A stretch of DNA of 7,804 bases from Caulobacteraceae bacterium UBA5005 (GCA_002398405.1 DGYN01000014.1:1-7804); one strand, 5' to 3'. Shown: positions 1 through 7,804, counted from the stretch's first letter. Numbers and translations are program-made. The notes: generated from the sequence alone by a model not told the origin.

Positions 1-14
1 AACACACATGCGAT

Positions 15-33
15 TCCCCTGCCATGAAGGGGA
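15..33. other. Short hairpin ahead of the exonuclease gene
   Basis: A 6-bp perfect inverted repeat (TCCCCT / AGGGGA) encloses a 7-base loop, and one further G-T pair can extend it. It could be the end of a terminator for a gene left of the window, although no T-tract follows. Its right arm overlaps the purine-rich stretch AAGGGGAGGG, which would act as a ribosome binding site for the ATG at 41. If that ATG were used, the hairpin would mask its ribosome site. The function is a guess. Confidence 0.3.
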
Positions 34-82
34 GGGAAAGATGGCCTGGGAACGCGTCCTCCTCACACCTATTCTATCCCCC

Positions 83-1087
83 ATGATCCGCCCCGAAGCC
101 CTGATCCGGCAGACCCCGCAGGGCCTCTACTGCGCGCCGGGGGATTTCTACGTCGACCCCGTCGCCCCCGTGGACCGGGCGGTGATCACCCACGGTCACG
201 CCGACCATGCCCGCGCCGGCCACGGGACAGTGGTGGCCACACCCGAAACCCTGGCCATCATGGCCTGCCGCTATGGCGATGAGTTCACAGGGTCCCGCCA
301 AAGCCTCGCCTATGGCGAAGTCATATCCCGCGACGGGGTGGAGGTCAGCCTCGTCCCCGCCGGCCATGTCCTCGGCTCGGCCCAGGCCGTGATCCGCTGG
401 AAGGGCCTGACCATCGTGGTCTCCGGCGACTACAAGCGCCGCCGCGACCCCACCTGCCCATCGTTCGAGCCCGTGCCCTGCGATGTGTTCATCACCGAGG
501 CGACCTTCGGCCTGCCGGTCTTCATCCACCCGGACGACAGACAAGAGATCGCCAAACTCCTCAAATCCGTAGAGCAGTTCCCCGAGCGGGCCCACATGGT
601 CGGCGCCTATGCGCTGGGCAAAGCCCAGCGGGTCATCACCCTGCTGCGCGAGGCGGGCTACGAGAAGACCATCTACGTCCACGGCGCCCTCGAACGCCTC
701 AACGCCCTCTACGAAGACTTCGGCGTCAACCTTGGCCCCATCGAGCCCGCTACCGGCGAAAAGCGCGACTTCGCCGGCGAGGTCATCATCGCCCCGCCGT
801 CGGCCCTGCAGGACCGCTGGAGCCGCCGTTTCCCCGACCCCGTCTCCGCCTTCGCCTCCGGCTGGATGCGGGTCCGCGCCCGGGCCCGCCAGCGGGGCGT
901 CGAGCTGCCGTTGATCCTCTCCGACCACGCCGACTGGGAAGAACTCACCGCCACCCTCGACGAACTTCGCCCGGGCGAGGTTTGGATCACCCACGGCCGT
1001 GAGGAGGCCCTCTGCCGATGGGCCGAACTACACGGCATCCCGGCCCGCGCCCTTCGTCTCGTCGGCTACGAGGACGAAGACACGTGA
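83..1087 (+). CDS. DNA ligase-associated exonuclease (metallo-beta-lactamase fold)
   Basis: This is a putative metal-dependent DNA exonuclease of the family genetically linked to bacterial ATP-dependent ligases and Lhr-type helicases (the ligase-associated exonuclease family, TIGR04122 as I recall it). It is expected to process DNA ends in the cytoplasm. Counting from the ATG at 83 (334 aa, a normal length), the signature HGHADH places metal ligands at H37, H39, D41 and H42. Further candidates are H95 (in AGHVLGSAQ), D116 (in SGDYKR), H282 (in LSDHAD) and H304 (in ITHGRE). The late SDHAD and THG motifs fit the CPSF/beta-CASP-like branch. The start at 83 is chosen because the family usually opens a few residues before TPxGLYCxPG. 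The ATG at 41 is in frame, has a better ribosome site and would add 14 residues, so the start is uncertain. The 3' end overlaps the convergent thioesterase gene by 22 bp. The ligase partner lies on the same strand beyond that gene. Confidence 0.9.
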   Translation: MIRPEALIRQTPQGLYCAPGDFYVDPVAPVDRAVITHGHADHARAGHGTVVATPETLAIMACRYGDEFTGSRQSLAYGEVISRDGVEVSLVPAGHVLGSAQAVIRWKGLTIVVSGDYKRRRDPTCPSFEPVPCDVFITEATFGLPVFIHPDDRQEIAKLLKSVEQFPERAHMVGAYALGKAQRVITLLREAGYEKTIYVHGALERLNALYEDFGVNLGPIEPATGEKRDFAGEVIIAPPSALQDRWSRRFPDPVSAFASGWMRVRARARQRGVELPLILSDHADWEELTATLDELRPGEVWITHGREEALCRWAELHGIPARALRLVGYEDEDT

Positions 1088-1512
1088 GTGAGCGCCACCT
1101 TGAAGGCGCCGTGCGCCCGGGCGACCGTCTCCCAGTCGGCGGCGATATCGCATTCGGCGCGGCACAAAGACCGGCTCGTGTGGATGAAGCGGGTGTCAAA
1201 GGTCAGCCACTGCCCGGTGCTCGCCTTGCCCAGGTAATCGACCGTCAGCGACGTCGTCCAAAGGTTGTCGACCGCCACCCCCTCGGTCCTAAGCTTCACC
1301 CCGCAGGACAGGCCCATGGCCCAGTCGGCGAGGGCCGCATAGAGCCCCGCGTGCACCGTGCCCCGCGAGTTGGTGTGCTCCGGCCGCACGAACACCCCCA
1401 GCACCAGCCGGTCAGCCTTCTGCTTGGCGAAGACCGGCCGCCAGGGATCAATGAGCGGGCTCTTGCGATCGAAGACCGCGAAACCCGAAGGGGCTTCCAT
1501 CACATCATTCAT
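1066..1512 (-). CDS. PaaI-type hotdog-fold thioesterase
   Basis: This is a probable acyl-CoA thioesterase of the PaaI/4HBT hotdog superfamily. Such enzymes hydrolyse aromatic or fatty acyl-CoA thioesters in the cytoplasm as small oligomers. The 148-residue length is typical for a single hotdog domain. The key segment is H46-T-N48-SRG-TVH54-A-G56-LYAALAD63, which matches the family pattern HxNxxGxxHGGxxxxLxD. The usual second position of HGG is Ala here, while the Asn and Asp positions tied to catalysis are kept. There is no signal peptide or membrane segment. No ribosome site precedes the ATG at 1512 or the in-frame ATG at 1500, and a promoter-like element predicts transcription starting at the first ATG, so a leaderless message is likely. 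The gene is inserted in reverse between the exonuclease and the ligase, and nothing links it to DNA repair. The substrate cannot be read from sequence. Confidence 0.85.
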   Translation of the reverse strand: MNDVMEAPSGFAVFDRKSPLIDPWRPVFAKQKADRLVLGVFVRPEHTNSRGTVHAGLYAALADWAMGLSCGVKLRTEGVAVDNLWTTSLTVDYLGKASTGQWLTFDTRFIHTSRSLCRAECDIAADWETVARAHGAFKVALTHVSSSS

Positions 1513-1517
1513 ACGGT

Positions 1518-1535
1518 CGTTTTAAACGATCGTTT
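1518..1535. promoter_or_regulatory. Candidate operator: three CGTTT/AAACG half-sites
   Basis: The segment holds CGTTT (1518-1522), AAACG (1524-1528) and CGTTT (1531-1535). The first pair forms an 11-bp inverted repeat centred on one T. The second pair forms the perfect 12-bp palindrome AAACGATCGTTT (1524-1535). The array lies over the spacer and -10 region of the thioesterase promoter, so a bound protein would block it, and it is 21 bp from the ligase start codon. Short palindromes of this kind are often sites of TetR-type repressors, but no regulator gene lies in the window and the binding protein is unknown. Confidence 0.45.
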
Positions 1536-1546
1536 CTATTTGGCAA
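1519..1546 (-). promoter_or_regulatory. Probable thioesterase promoter, leaderless
   Basis: Read on the minus strand, TTGCCAA (1540-1546) is followed by 13 bases and then TTTAAAAC (1519-1526). This resembles the Caulobacter housekeeping sigma consensus as I recall it (TTGACGS, 10-14 bases, GCTANAWC), with six of eight positions matching in the -10 box. By classical numbering (TTGCCA, 16-bp spacer, TAAAAC) the +1 falls on 1512, the A of the thioesterase ATG. That predicts a leaderless transcript and agrees with the missing ribosome site. This is a pattern match only, and no transcript data were available. Confidence 0.5.
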
Positions 1547-1556
1547 GGGCCGCCTG

Positions 1557-3146
1557 ATGCGCGGCTTCGCCAACCTGCTCGACCGCCTGTCGCTGACCGC
1601 CTCGCGCAACGCCAAGCTGACCCTGGTGCGCGATTACCTCGCCGAGACCCCCGACCCCGAACGCGGCTGGGCGCTGGCCTCCCTCACCGGCGGTCTTTCC
1701 TTCGACGCCGCCAAGCCGGCGATGATCCGCAAGGCCGTCGAGGCCCGCGTCGACCCGATCCTCTTCCGGCTCTCCTACGACTATGTCGGCGACCTCGCCG
1801 AAACCGCCGCCCTGATCTGGCCTGCCCGCCCCGGCGCCAACCGCGAGCCCGACCTCTCCGAAATCGTCGACGCCCTCAAGACCGCCAAACGCAGCGAGGT
1901 CCAGGGCCTGCTGGAAACCTGGCTCGACGCCCTGGGCGCCGACGGCCGCTGGGCCCTGCTGAAACTCGTCACCGGCGGCCTGCGCGTCGGTCTCTCCGCC
2001 CGCCTCGCCCGCCAGGCCGCGGCGGATTTCGGCGGCGTCGATGTCGGCGACCTCGAGGAAATCTGGCACTCGCAGGCCCCGCCCTACGCCGATCTCTTCG
2101 CCTGGCTGGAGGGCCAGACCGAACGTCCCAACCCCGGCGCCCACGGCCGCTTCCGCCCCGTCATGCTGGCCCAGCCCCTCGATGAGGCCGCCGACCTCGC
2201 CAAGCTCGACCCGGCCGCCTACGCCGCCGAGTGGAAGTGGGACGGCATCCGCGTCCAGGCCGTCTCCGAGGGCGGCATCCAGCGCCTCTACACCCGCACC
2301 GGCGATGACATCTCCCACACCTTCCCCGACGTCCTGGCCGCCCTGACCTTCGAGGGCGCCCTCGACGGCGAACTGCTGGTCCTGCGCGATGGCAAGGTCG
2401 CCCCCTTCGCCGATCTCCAGCAACGCCTCAACCGCAAGACCATCGATCCCAAGACCATCGCCGCCTACCCCGCCGGCATCCGCGCCTACGATCTCCTGGC
2501 CGACGGCGACGAGGACCTCCGCCGCCTCACCTTCGCCGAACGCCGGGCGCGCCTCGAGGCCTTTGTGGCGAAAATCGCCTCTCCCCTCATCGACCTGTCC
2601 CCCACCCTGAATTTCGCCACATGGCCCGCCCTCGCCGCCATCCGCGCCAACCCTCCCGCCGGAGATCCTCAATCGGCAGAAGGACTTATGCTAAAGCGCC
2701 TGGACAGCCCCTACGAAGCCGGCCGCCCAAAAGGTCCGTGGTTCAAATGGAAACGCGATCCCTTTCTGGTTGATGTTGTGTTGATGTACGCCCAGCGCGG
2801 CCACGGAAAACGCTCCAGCTTCTATTCCGACTACACCTTCGGCGTCTGGAAAGACGGCGCCCTGACTCCCGTCGGCAAGGCCTATTTCGGCTTCACCGAC
2901 GAGGAGCTGAAACTGATCGACAAGTTCGTCCGCGACCACACCATCGAACGTTTCGGTCCGGTCCGATCGGTAAAGGCCAACCGCGACTTCGGCCTCGTCT
3001 TCGAAGTCGCCTTCGAAGGCCTGCAACGCTCCACCCGCCACAAGAGCGGCGTCGCCATGCGCTTCCCGCGCATCAACCGCATCCGCTGGGACAAACCCGC
3101 CCGCGAGGCGGACGAACTGGAAACCCTGGAGCGGATGCTGCCTTAA
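1557..3146 (+). CDS. ATP-dependent DNA ligase, exonuclease/Lhr-associated family
   Basis: This enzyme seals 5'-phosphate/3'-OH nicks in duplex DNA using ATP, through a lysyl-AMP intermediate. At 529 aa it has the normal size for the bacterial family that travels with the exonuclease, an Lhr-type helicase and a metallophosphoesterase (TIGR04120 as I recall it). Domains: an N-terminal helical DNA-binding region (about 1-195, with SRNAKL and the LTGGLSF segment), a nucleotidyltransferase core (about 205-400) and an OB-fold (about 402-515). Core motifs are intact: motif I K227-WDGIR with K227 as nucleophile, motif III D270-G-E272, motif IV E375-GLMLK380, and motif V WFKWK with K397 and K399. AAGGG lies 7 bases before the ATG, which supports this start. 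LigD follows 29 bp later without a hairpin, so co-transcription is likely. It is not the replicative NAD-dependent ligase, and it lacks the phosphoesterase and polymerase domains of LigD. Confidence 0.95.
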   Translation: MRGFANLLDRLSLTASRNAKLTLVRDYLAETPDPERGWALASLTGGLSFDAAKPAMIRKAVEARVDPILFRLSYDYVGDLAETAALIWPARPGANREPDLSEIVDALKTAKRSEVQGLLETWLDALGADGRWALLKLVTGGLRVGLSARLARQAAADFGGVDVGDLEEIWHSQAPPYADLFAWLEGQTERPNPGAHGRFRPVMLAQPLDEAADLAKLDPAAYAAEWKWDGIRVQAVSEGGIQRLYTRTGDDISHTFPDVLAALTFEGALDGELLVLRDGKVAPFADLQQRLNRKTIDPKTIAAYPAGIRAYDLLADGDEDLRRLTFAERRARLEAFVAKIASPLIDLSPTLNFATWPALAAIRANPPAGDPQSAEGLMLKRLDSPYEAGRPKGPWFKWKRDPFLVDVVLMYAQRGHGKRSSFYSDYTFGVWKDGALTPVGKAYFGFTDEELKLIDKFVRDHTIERFGPVRSVKANRDFGLVFEVAFEGLQRSTRHKSGVAMRFPRINRIRWDKPAREADELETLERMLP

Positions 3147-3175
3147 ACCGTTATGCCTTCCGGAGGCGACCCTAA

Positions 3176-5728
3176 ATGGCGACCAAAAAACTCGCGCGCT
3201 ATCAGGAGATGCGCGACTTCGAAAAGACCGCCGAGCCGTCGGGCAAGGGCGCCAAGGTTACGAAATCCGCCCGCCGCCGCTTCGTCATCCAGAAGCACGC
3301 CGCCACCCGCCTGCACTACGATTTCCGCCTGGAGCATGAGGGCGTCTTCCTCTCCTGGGCCGTCACCCGCGGTCCCTCCTTCGACCCCCACGACAAGCGC
3401 CTGGCGGTCGAGGTCGAGCCCCACCCCCTCGACTACGGCGACTTCGAAGGCGTCATCCCCAAGGGCCAGTACGGGGGCGGCACGGTCATGCTGTGGGACC
3501 GCGGCTACTGGGCCCCCGAACCCGGCTTCGACATCGGCAAGGGCCTCAAGAAGGGCGAGCTGAAATTCGTCATGGAAGGCGGCCGCATGCACGGCGGCTG
3601 GGTCCTGGTGCGCCTGCCGCGACGCGGCAATGAGAAGCGCAACAACTGGCTCCTCATCAAGCACCGCGACGAATACTCCGTCGAAGGCGACGCCGAAAAG
3701 TTCCTGGAGAAAGAAAACACCTCCATCGCGTCCGGCCGCACCCTGGAGGCCATCGCCGCCGGGACCGGCCGCGGCCCCTCCCCCTTCATGACCGCCGCCC
3801 ACAACGACGCCGCGCCCGACGCGGTCTGGCAATCACGGCCCAACAAGGCCTCCACCGCGGGCGCCTCGCCGAAAGTCGCGCGCGGGACGAAAATGCCCAA
3901 GTTCGTCGAACCCCAACTCTGCAAACTGGTCGACCGCCCGCCCCAGGGCGGCGGCTACGGCCACGAGATCAAGTTCGACGGCTACCGCATGCAATTGCGC
4001 ACCGAAGGCGGCAAAGCGCGCCTCTTCACCCGCAAGGGCCTCGACTGGTCGGAGAAGTTCACCGAAATCGTCGCGGCCGGAACAGACCTCCCCGACGGCA
4101 TGGTCGATGGCGAGGTCTGCGCCCTCAACCACGCCGGCCAGCCGGATTTCGCCGCCTTGCAGGCGGCCATTTCCTCGGGCGAGACGCAGGACCTGGTGTT
4201 CTTCGCCTTCGACCTTCTGTTCGCCGGCGGCGAGGACCTGCGCGACCTGCCCCTCACCGAGCGCAAGACGCGGCTCAAGTCCCACATCGAAGACGCGGGC
4301 CCCAGGCTCCGCTACGTCGATCATTTCACCACCGCGGGCGACGCGGTCCTGCTCTCCGCCTGCCGCATGGACCTGGAAGGCATTGTGTCCAAGAAACTCG
4401 ACGCCCCCTACCGCTCGGGCCGCGGCGAGACCTGGACCAAGGCCAAGTGCCGGGCCGGCCATGAGGTCGTCATCGGCGGCTGGACCACCACCGGGGACGC
4501 CTTCCGGTCCCTGATCGCCGGGGTCTACCGTGACGGCAAGCTCGTCCACGTCGGCCGCATCGGCACGGGTTTTGGCACCGCCAAGGTGGCGCAGCTGCTG
4601 CCCAAGCTGAAGGCCCTGAAGACCGGCAAGAGTCCCTTCGCCACGCCTGTCCCGAAGACCGGCGTCACCATCCACTGGGTCAAACCCGAACTGGTGGCCG
4701 AGATCCAGTACGCCGGCTTCACCGGCGAGGGCTCGATCCGCCAGGCCTCCTTCAAGGGCTTGCGCGCCGACAAGCCGGCGGGTGAAGTGGAGGCGCAGGA
4801 GCCCGCGCCGGTGGAAAAGACCAAGCTCGCGACGCCGACCAAGAATGGGCCCGCCATGGTCATGGGGGTCACCATCTCCAGCCCGGACAAGGCCCTGTGG
4901 CCGGGGGTCACCAAGCTCGAACACGCGCAATACCTGGAGGAAGTCGGCGACCTCCTGCTGGAACACGTGCGCGGCCGCCCCTGCTCCCTGATCCGCATTC
5001 CGGACGGGATCGGCGGCGAACGCTTCTTCCAGCGCCACGCCGGCAAGGGCGCCTCGGCGCTGTTCGACGCCGTCGAACTCCCCGGCGACCACGCCCCTTA
5101 TCTCGTCATCAACCGCAAGGAAGCCCTGATCGCGGCGGCCCAGATGGGCGGGGTCGAATTCCACCCCTCCAACGCAAGGCCCGGAGAGCCGCAGGTCCCC
5201 GGCCGCCTGGTCTTCGACCTCGACCCGGATGAGGCGCTCGGCTTCAACGCGGTGATCGAGGCGGCTCGGGAGGTCCGCGACCGCCTGGAGGAGCTGGGGC
5301 TCACCGCTTTCTGCAAGACCACCGGCGGCAAGGGCCTGCACGTGGTGACGCCGCTGAAACCCACGAAACTGAACTGGGACCAGGCCAAGGCCTTCGCCAA
5401 GGGCGTCTGCGATCAGATGGCGGCCGATAGTCCCGGCAAGTATGTGGTCAACATGTCGAAGAAGCTGCGGGCGGGGCGCATCTTCCTCGACTACCTCCGG
5501 AACGACCTGACCAGCACCGCCGTCGCCGTCATGTCCGCCCGCGCCCGCGAAGGCGCCACGGTCTCCTTCCCGCTGAACTGGACCCAGGTGAAAAAGGGCC
5601 TCGATCCCAAGGCCTACACCATCCGCACGGCCCCCAAACTCCTCGCCAAGACCACCGCCTGGCGCGACTACGCCGATGGCGAGCGATCGCTGGAAGAAGC
5701 GGTGAAAAGGCTGGGCGCGCGCAAATAG
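3176..5728 (+). CDS. ligD: LigD, multifunctional NHEJ DNA ligase (PE-LIG-POL)
   Basis: This is the central enzyme of bacterial non-homologous end joining, working with Ku on double-strand breaks. At 850 aa its domain order is phosphoesterase, ligase, polymerase, as in Pseudomonas LigD rather than the mycobacterial POL-first order. The PE domain (about 30-170) keeps H41, H47, D49, R51, H83 and Y87, the metal/catalytic set known from Pseudomonas, so 3'-end healing should be active. The ligase domain (about 240-540) has nucleophile K266 in KFDGYR, D311-G-E313, E401-GIVSK406, and K422/K424 of motif V. A Pro/Lys/Thr-rich linker leads to the POL domain (about 561-850). There D681 and D683 (FDLDPD), H722 (GGKGLHVV) and D772 (IFLDY) form the expected archaeo-eukaryotic-primase-type active site for gap filling. 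GGAGG (3162-3166) lies 9 bases before the ATG, which fixes the start. It is downstream of the stand-alone ligase and convergent with ku. Confidence 0.97.
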   Translation: MATKKLARYQEMRDFEKTAEPSGKGAKVTKSARRRFVIQKHAATRLHYDFRLEHEGVFLSWAVTRGPSFDPHDKRLAVEVEPHPLDYGDFEGVIPKGQYGGGTVMLWDRGYWAPEPGFDIGKGLKKGELKFVMEGGRMHGGWVLVRLPRRGNEKRNNWLLIKHRDEYSVEGDAEKFLEKENTSIASGRTLEAIAAGTGRGPSPFMTAAHNDAAPDAVWQSRPNKASTAGASPKVARGTKMPKFVEPQLCKLVDRPPQGGGYGHEIKFDGYRMQLRTEGGKARLFTRKGLDWSEKFTEIVAAGTDLPDGMVDGEVCALNHAGQPDFAALQAAISSGETQDLVFFAFDLLFAGGEDLRDLPLTERKTRLKSHIEDAGPRLRYVDHFTTAGDAVLLSACRMDLEGIVSKKLDAPYRSGRGETWTKAKCRAGHEVVIGGWTTTGDAFRSLIAGVYRDGKLVHVGRIGTGFGTAKVAQLLPKLKALKTGKSPFATPVPKTGVTIHWVKPELVAEIQYAGFTGEGSIRQASFKGLRADKPAGEVEAQEPAPVEKTKLATPTKNGPAMVMGVTISSPDKALWPGVTKLEHAQYLEEVGDLLLEHVRGRPCSLIRIPDGIGGERFFQRHAGKGASALFDAVELPGDHAPYLVINRKEALIAAAQMGGVEFHPSNARPGEPQVPGRLVFDLDPDEALGFNAVIEAAREVRDRLEELGLTAFCKTTGGKGLHVVTPLKPTKLNWDQAKAFAKGVCDQMAADSPGKYVVNMSKKLRAGRIFLDYLRNDLTSTAVAVMSARAREGATVSFPLNWTQVKKGLDPKAYTIRTAPKLLAKTTAWRDYADGERSLEEAVKRLGARK

Positions 5729-5734
5729 GACCCT

Positions 5735-5761
5735 AAATCCTCCCTCGTTTGGGGAGGATTT
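5735..5761. terminator. Bidirectional terminator hairpin between ligD and ku
   Basis: A perfect 10-bp inverted repeat (AAATCCTCCC at 5735-5744, GGGAGGATTT at 5752-5761) surrounds a 7-base loop. It occupies most of the 33-bp gap between the convergent ligD and ku stop codons and ends at the base next to the ku stop. The A-runs and T-runs at the stem base give a short T-tract in each direction, as expected of a shared rho-independent terminator. The T-tracts are only three bases long, so efficiency is uncertain. Confidence 0.75.
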
Positions 5762-6613
5762 CTAAGCCCGCTTCTTCGCCGGCGCCTTCTTGGCCGGCGC
5801 CTTGGCCGCCTCGCGCTTGCCGACCTCGCGGCGTTTCCCGCCTTCGCCCAAACTCCGGCGCAAGGCCTCCATCAGGTCGATGACCTCGGCTTCCTTCGGC
5901 TCTTCGGCCGTCACCTTGCGGCCGCTCGACTTTTCCTTCTCCGCGATCAGGGCCCGGAGCGCCTTCTCATAGTGGTCGGTGAAGCCGGTGGGATCGAAAT
6001 CCCCCTCCGCCTGTTCGATAATCTTTGCGGCGATGTCGACCATCTTCTCGTCAGGCTTCACATCGGGAATTTCCCCGAAAAAATCCTCCGGCTTCCTCAC
6101 TTCGTCGTAGGTCCGCAGCGTATAGGCGATCAGGCCGTTGTCCCTCGGCTCCATCGCCAGGATCCGCTCGCGCTGGTGCATGACGATCCGGCCCAGCGCC
6201 ACCTTGCCGGCCCGCTCCATGGCCTCGCGGATGACGGTGAAAGCCTCGACCGCAACCTTGCCGTCCGGGACCAGGAAATAGGGGTCGTTCCAATAGAGGC
6301 GGTCGATCTCCTCCTCGTCGACAAACTTGTCGATATCGATGATCCGCGTCGACTCCAGCCGGACGCTGTCGATCTCCTCCTGGGAGACCACCACATAGCG
6401 GTCCTTCTCGTACTGATAGCCCTTGACGATGTCGCTGCGCTCGACCGGGCCTTTCTCAGGGTCGGTCGGGATCATGCGGATACGGTTGTGCGTATCCTTG
6501 TGCAGCATGTTGAAGGAGACATCGTTCGCCCTGGTGGTCGCCGTGTAGAGCGCGACCGGGCACGAAACCAGCGACAGGCGCAGGTGACCCTGCCAGGTGG
6601 GACGGGCGGCCAT
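5762..6613 (-). CDS. ku: Ku, NHEJ DNA-end-binding protein
   Basis: Bacterial Ku forms a homodimeric ring that threads onto double-strand DNA ends, protects them and recruits LigD. The 283 aa match the usual length. The opening RPTWQGHLRLSLVSCPVALY, the beta-barrel core (about 8-190, including GYQYEKDRYVVVSQEEI and the LYWNDPYFLVPD segment) and the LigD-interacting C-terminal helices (about 195-255, ending near EVIDLMEALRRSL) are all recognisable. The last 26 or so residues form a Lys/Arg/Ala-rich tail with a doubled APAKK unit. This resembles the basic extensions that in some bacterial Ku proteins bind DNA and affect threading. The ATG at 6613 is supported by GAGGAG 7 bases upstream. The gene converges on ligD rather than sharing an operon with it. 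It lies 57 bp after the hybrid kinase gene on the same strand. I see no clear promoter in that gap, so read-through from the kinase gene is possible. Confidence 0.97.
   Translation of the reverse strand: MAARPTWQGHLRLSLVSCPVALYTATTRANDVSFNMLHKDTHNRIRMIPTDPEKGPVERSDIVKGYQYEKDRYVVVSQEEIDSVRLESTRIIDIDKFVDEEEIDRLYWNDPYFLVPDGKVAVEAFTVIREAMERAGKVALGRIVMHQRERILAMEPRDNGLIAYTLRTYDEVRKPEDFFGEIPDVKPDEKMVDIAAKIIEQAEGDFDPTGFTDHYEKALRALIAEKEKSSGRKVTAEEPKEAEVIDLMEALRRSLGEGGKRREVGKREAAKAPAKKAPAKKRA
5771..5800. repeat. Two 15-bp tandem units in the ku 3' end
   Basis: Units 5771-5785 and 5786-5800 match at 14 of 15 positions, differing by C versus G at the seventh base. On the minus strand each encodes APAKK, and a partial third copy follows. 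The in-frame duplication builds the basic C-terminal tail of Ku and could vary in copy number between strains. Confidence 0.75.
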
Positions 6614-6670
6614 GACGTTACTCCTCGCAAGAACTCACGGGGAGTCGAACGCCTGAAGGCCCAGCTTGTT

Positions 6671-7804
<1,134 letters not shown>

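Noticed and set aside
74..994. A 306-codon open frame opposite the exonuclease.
   Set aside because: It is a low-complexity Gly/Ala/Asp-rich antisense frame, and the sense frame carries the metal-binding motifs.
1536..2672. A 378-codon open frame on the minus strand opposite the ATP-dependent ligase.
   Set aside because: It has Gly/Ala/Val-rich shadow composition and no recognisable motif, and it is fully explained by codon bias of the real ligase gene.
3833..5341. A 502-codon open frame on the minus strand inside ligD.
   Set aside because: It lies opposite an intact LigD with all catalytic motifs. Its low-complexity Gly/Ala/Val/Glu/Asp content is typical of antisense frames in GC-rich genes.
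6642..6646. A GAGTC (GANTC) site in the ku leader, which could be a CcrM methylation site hinting at cell-cycle control.
   Set aside because: A single five-base match is expected often by chance, and no CtrA- or GcrA-type context was seen.

Overview
The window is GC-rich double-strand-break-repair DNA from an alphaproteobacterium. The strongly C-ending codon use, the protein flavour and a -10/-35 pair resembling the Caulobacter sigma-73 consensus point to Caulobacterales (Caulobacter or Phenylobacterium type). That placement is inference, because there is no rRNA or other phylogenetic marker here.

Layout, left to right. A DNA ligase-associated metallo-beta-lactamase-fold exonuclease (83-1087, +) converges on a small PaaI-type hotdog thioesterase (1066-1512, -), with a 22-bp overlap of their 3' ends. 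A 44-bp divergent region (1513-1556) holds a probable thioesterase promoter with embedded AAACG/CGTTT half-sites. An ATP-dependent DNA ligase of the exonuclease/Lhr-associated family follows (1557-3146, +). After 29 bp without a terminator comes a full three-domain LigD (3176-5728, +; phosphoesterase, ligase, polymerase). LigD converges on Ku (5762-6613, -) across a perfect 10-bp-stem hairpin that probably terminates both. A hybrid histidine kinase with a C-terminal receiver domain (6671-7804, -) sits 57 bp upstream of ku on the same strand. It runs off the right edge exactly at its H-box histidine.

Working together: Ku binds broken ends, and LigD cleans 3' ends, fills gaps and seals, so these two form a complete bacterial NHEJ pair. 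The exonuclease and the stand-alone ligase belong to a different module, which elsewhere also includes an Lhr-type helicase and a metallophosphoesterase. Neither partner is in this window. Placing that ligase directly ahead of ligD would give co-expression of two ATP-dependent ligases. The thioesterase looks like an unrelated acyl-CoA hydrolase, and the role of the kinase cannot be read from sequence.

There are no tRNA or rRNA genes, insertion sequences, CRISPR arrays or attachment sites that I can support, and no gene-free stretch longer than about 85 bp. I found no convincing undescribed system. The points most worth a second look are the merged repair modules, the probable leaderless promoter/operator at 1518-1546, and the kinase next to ku.
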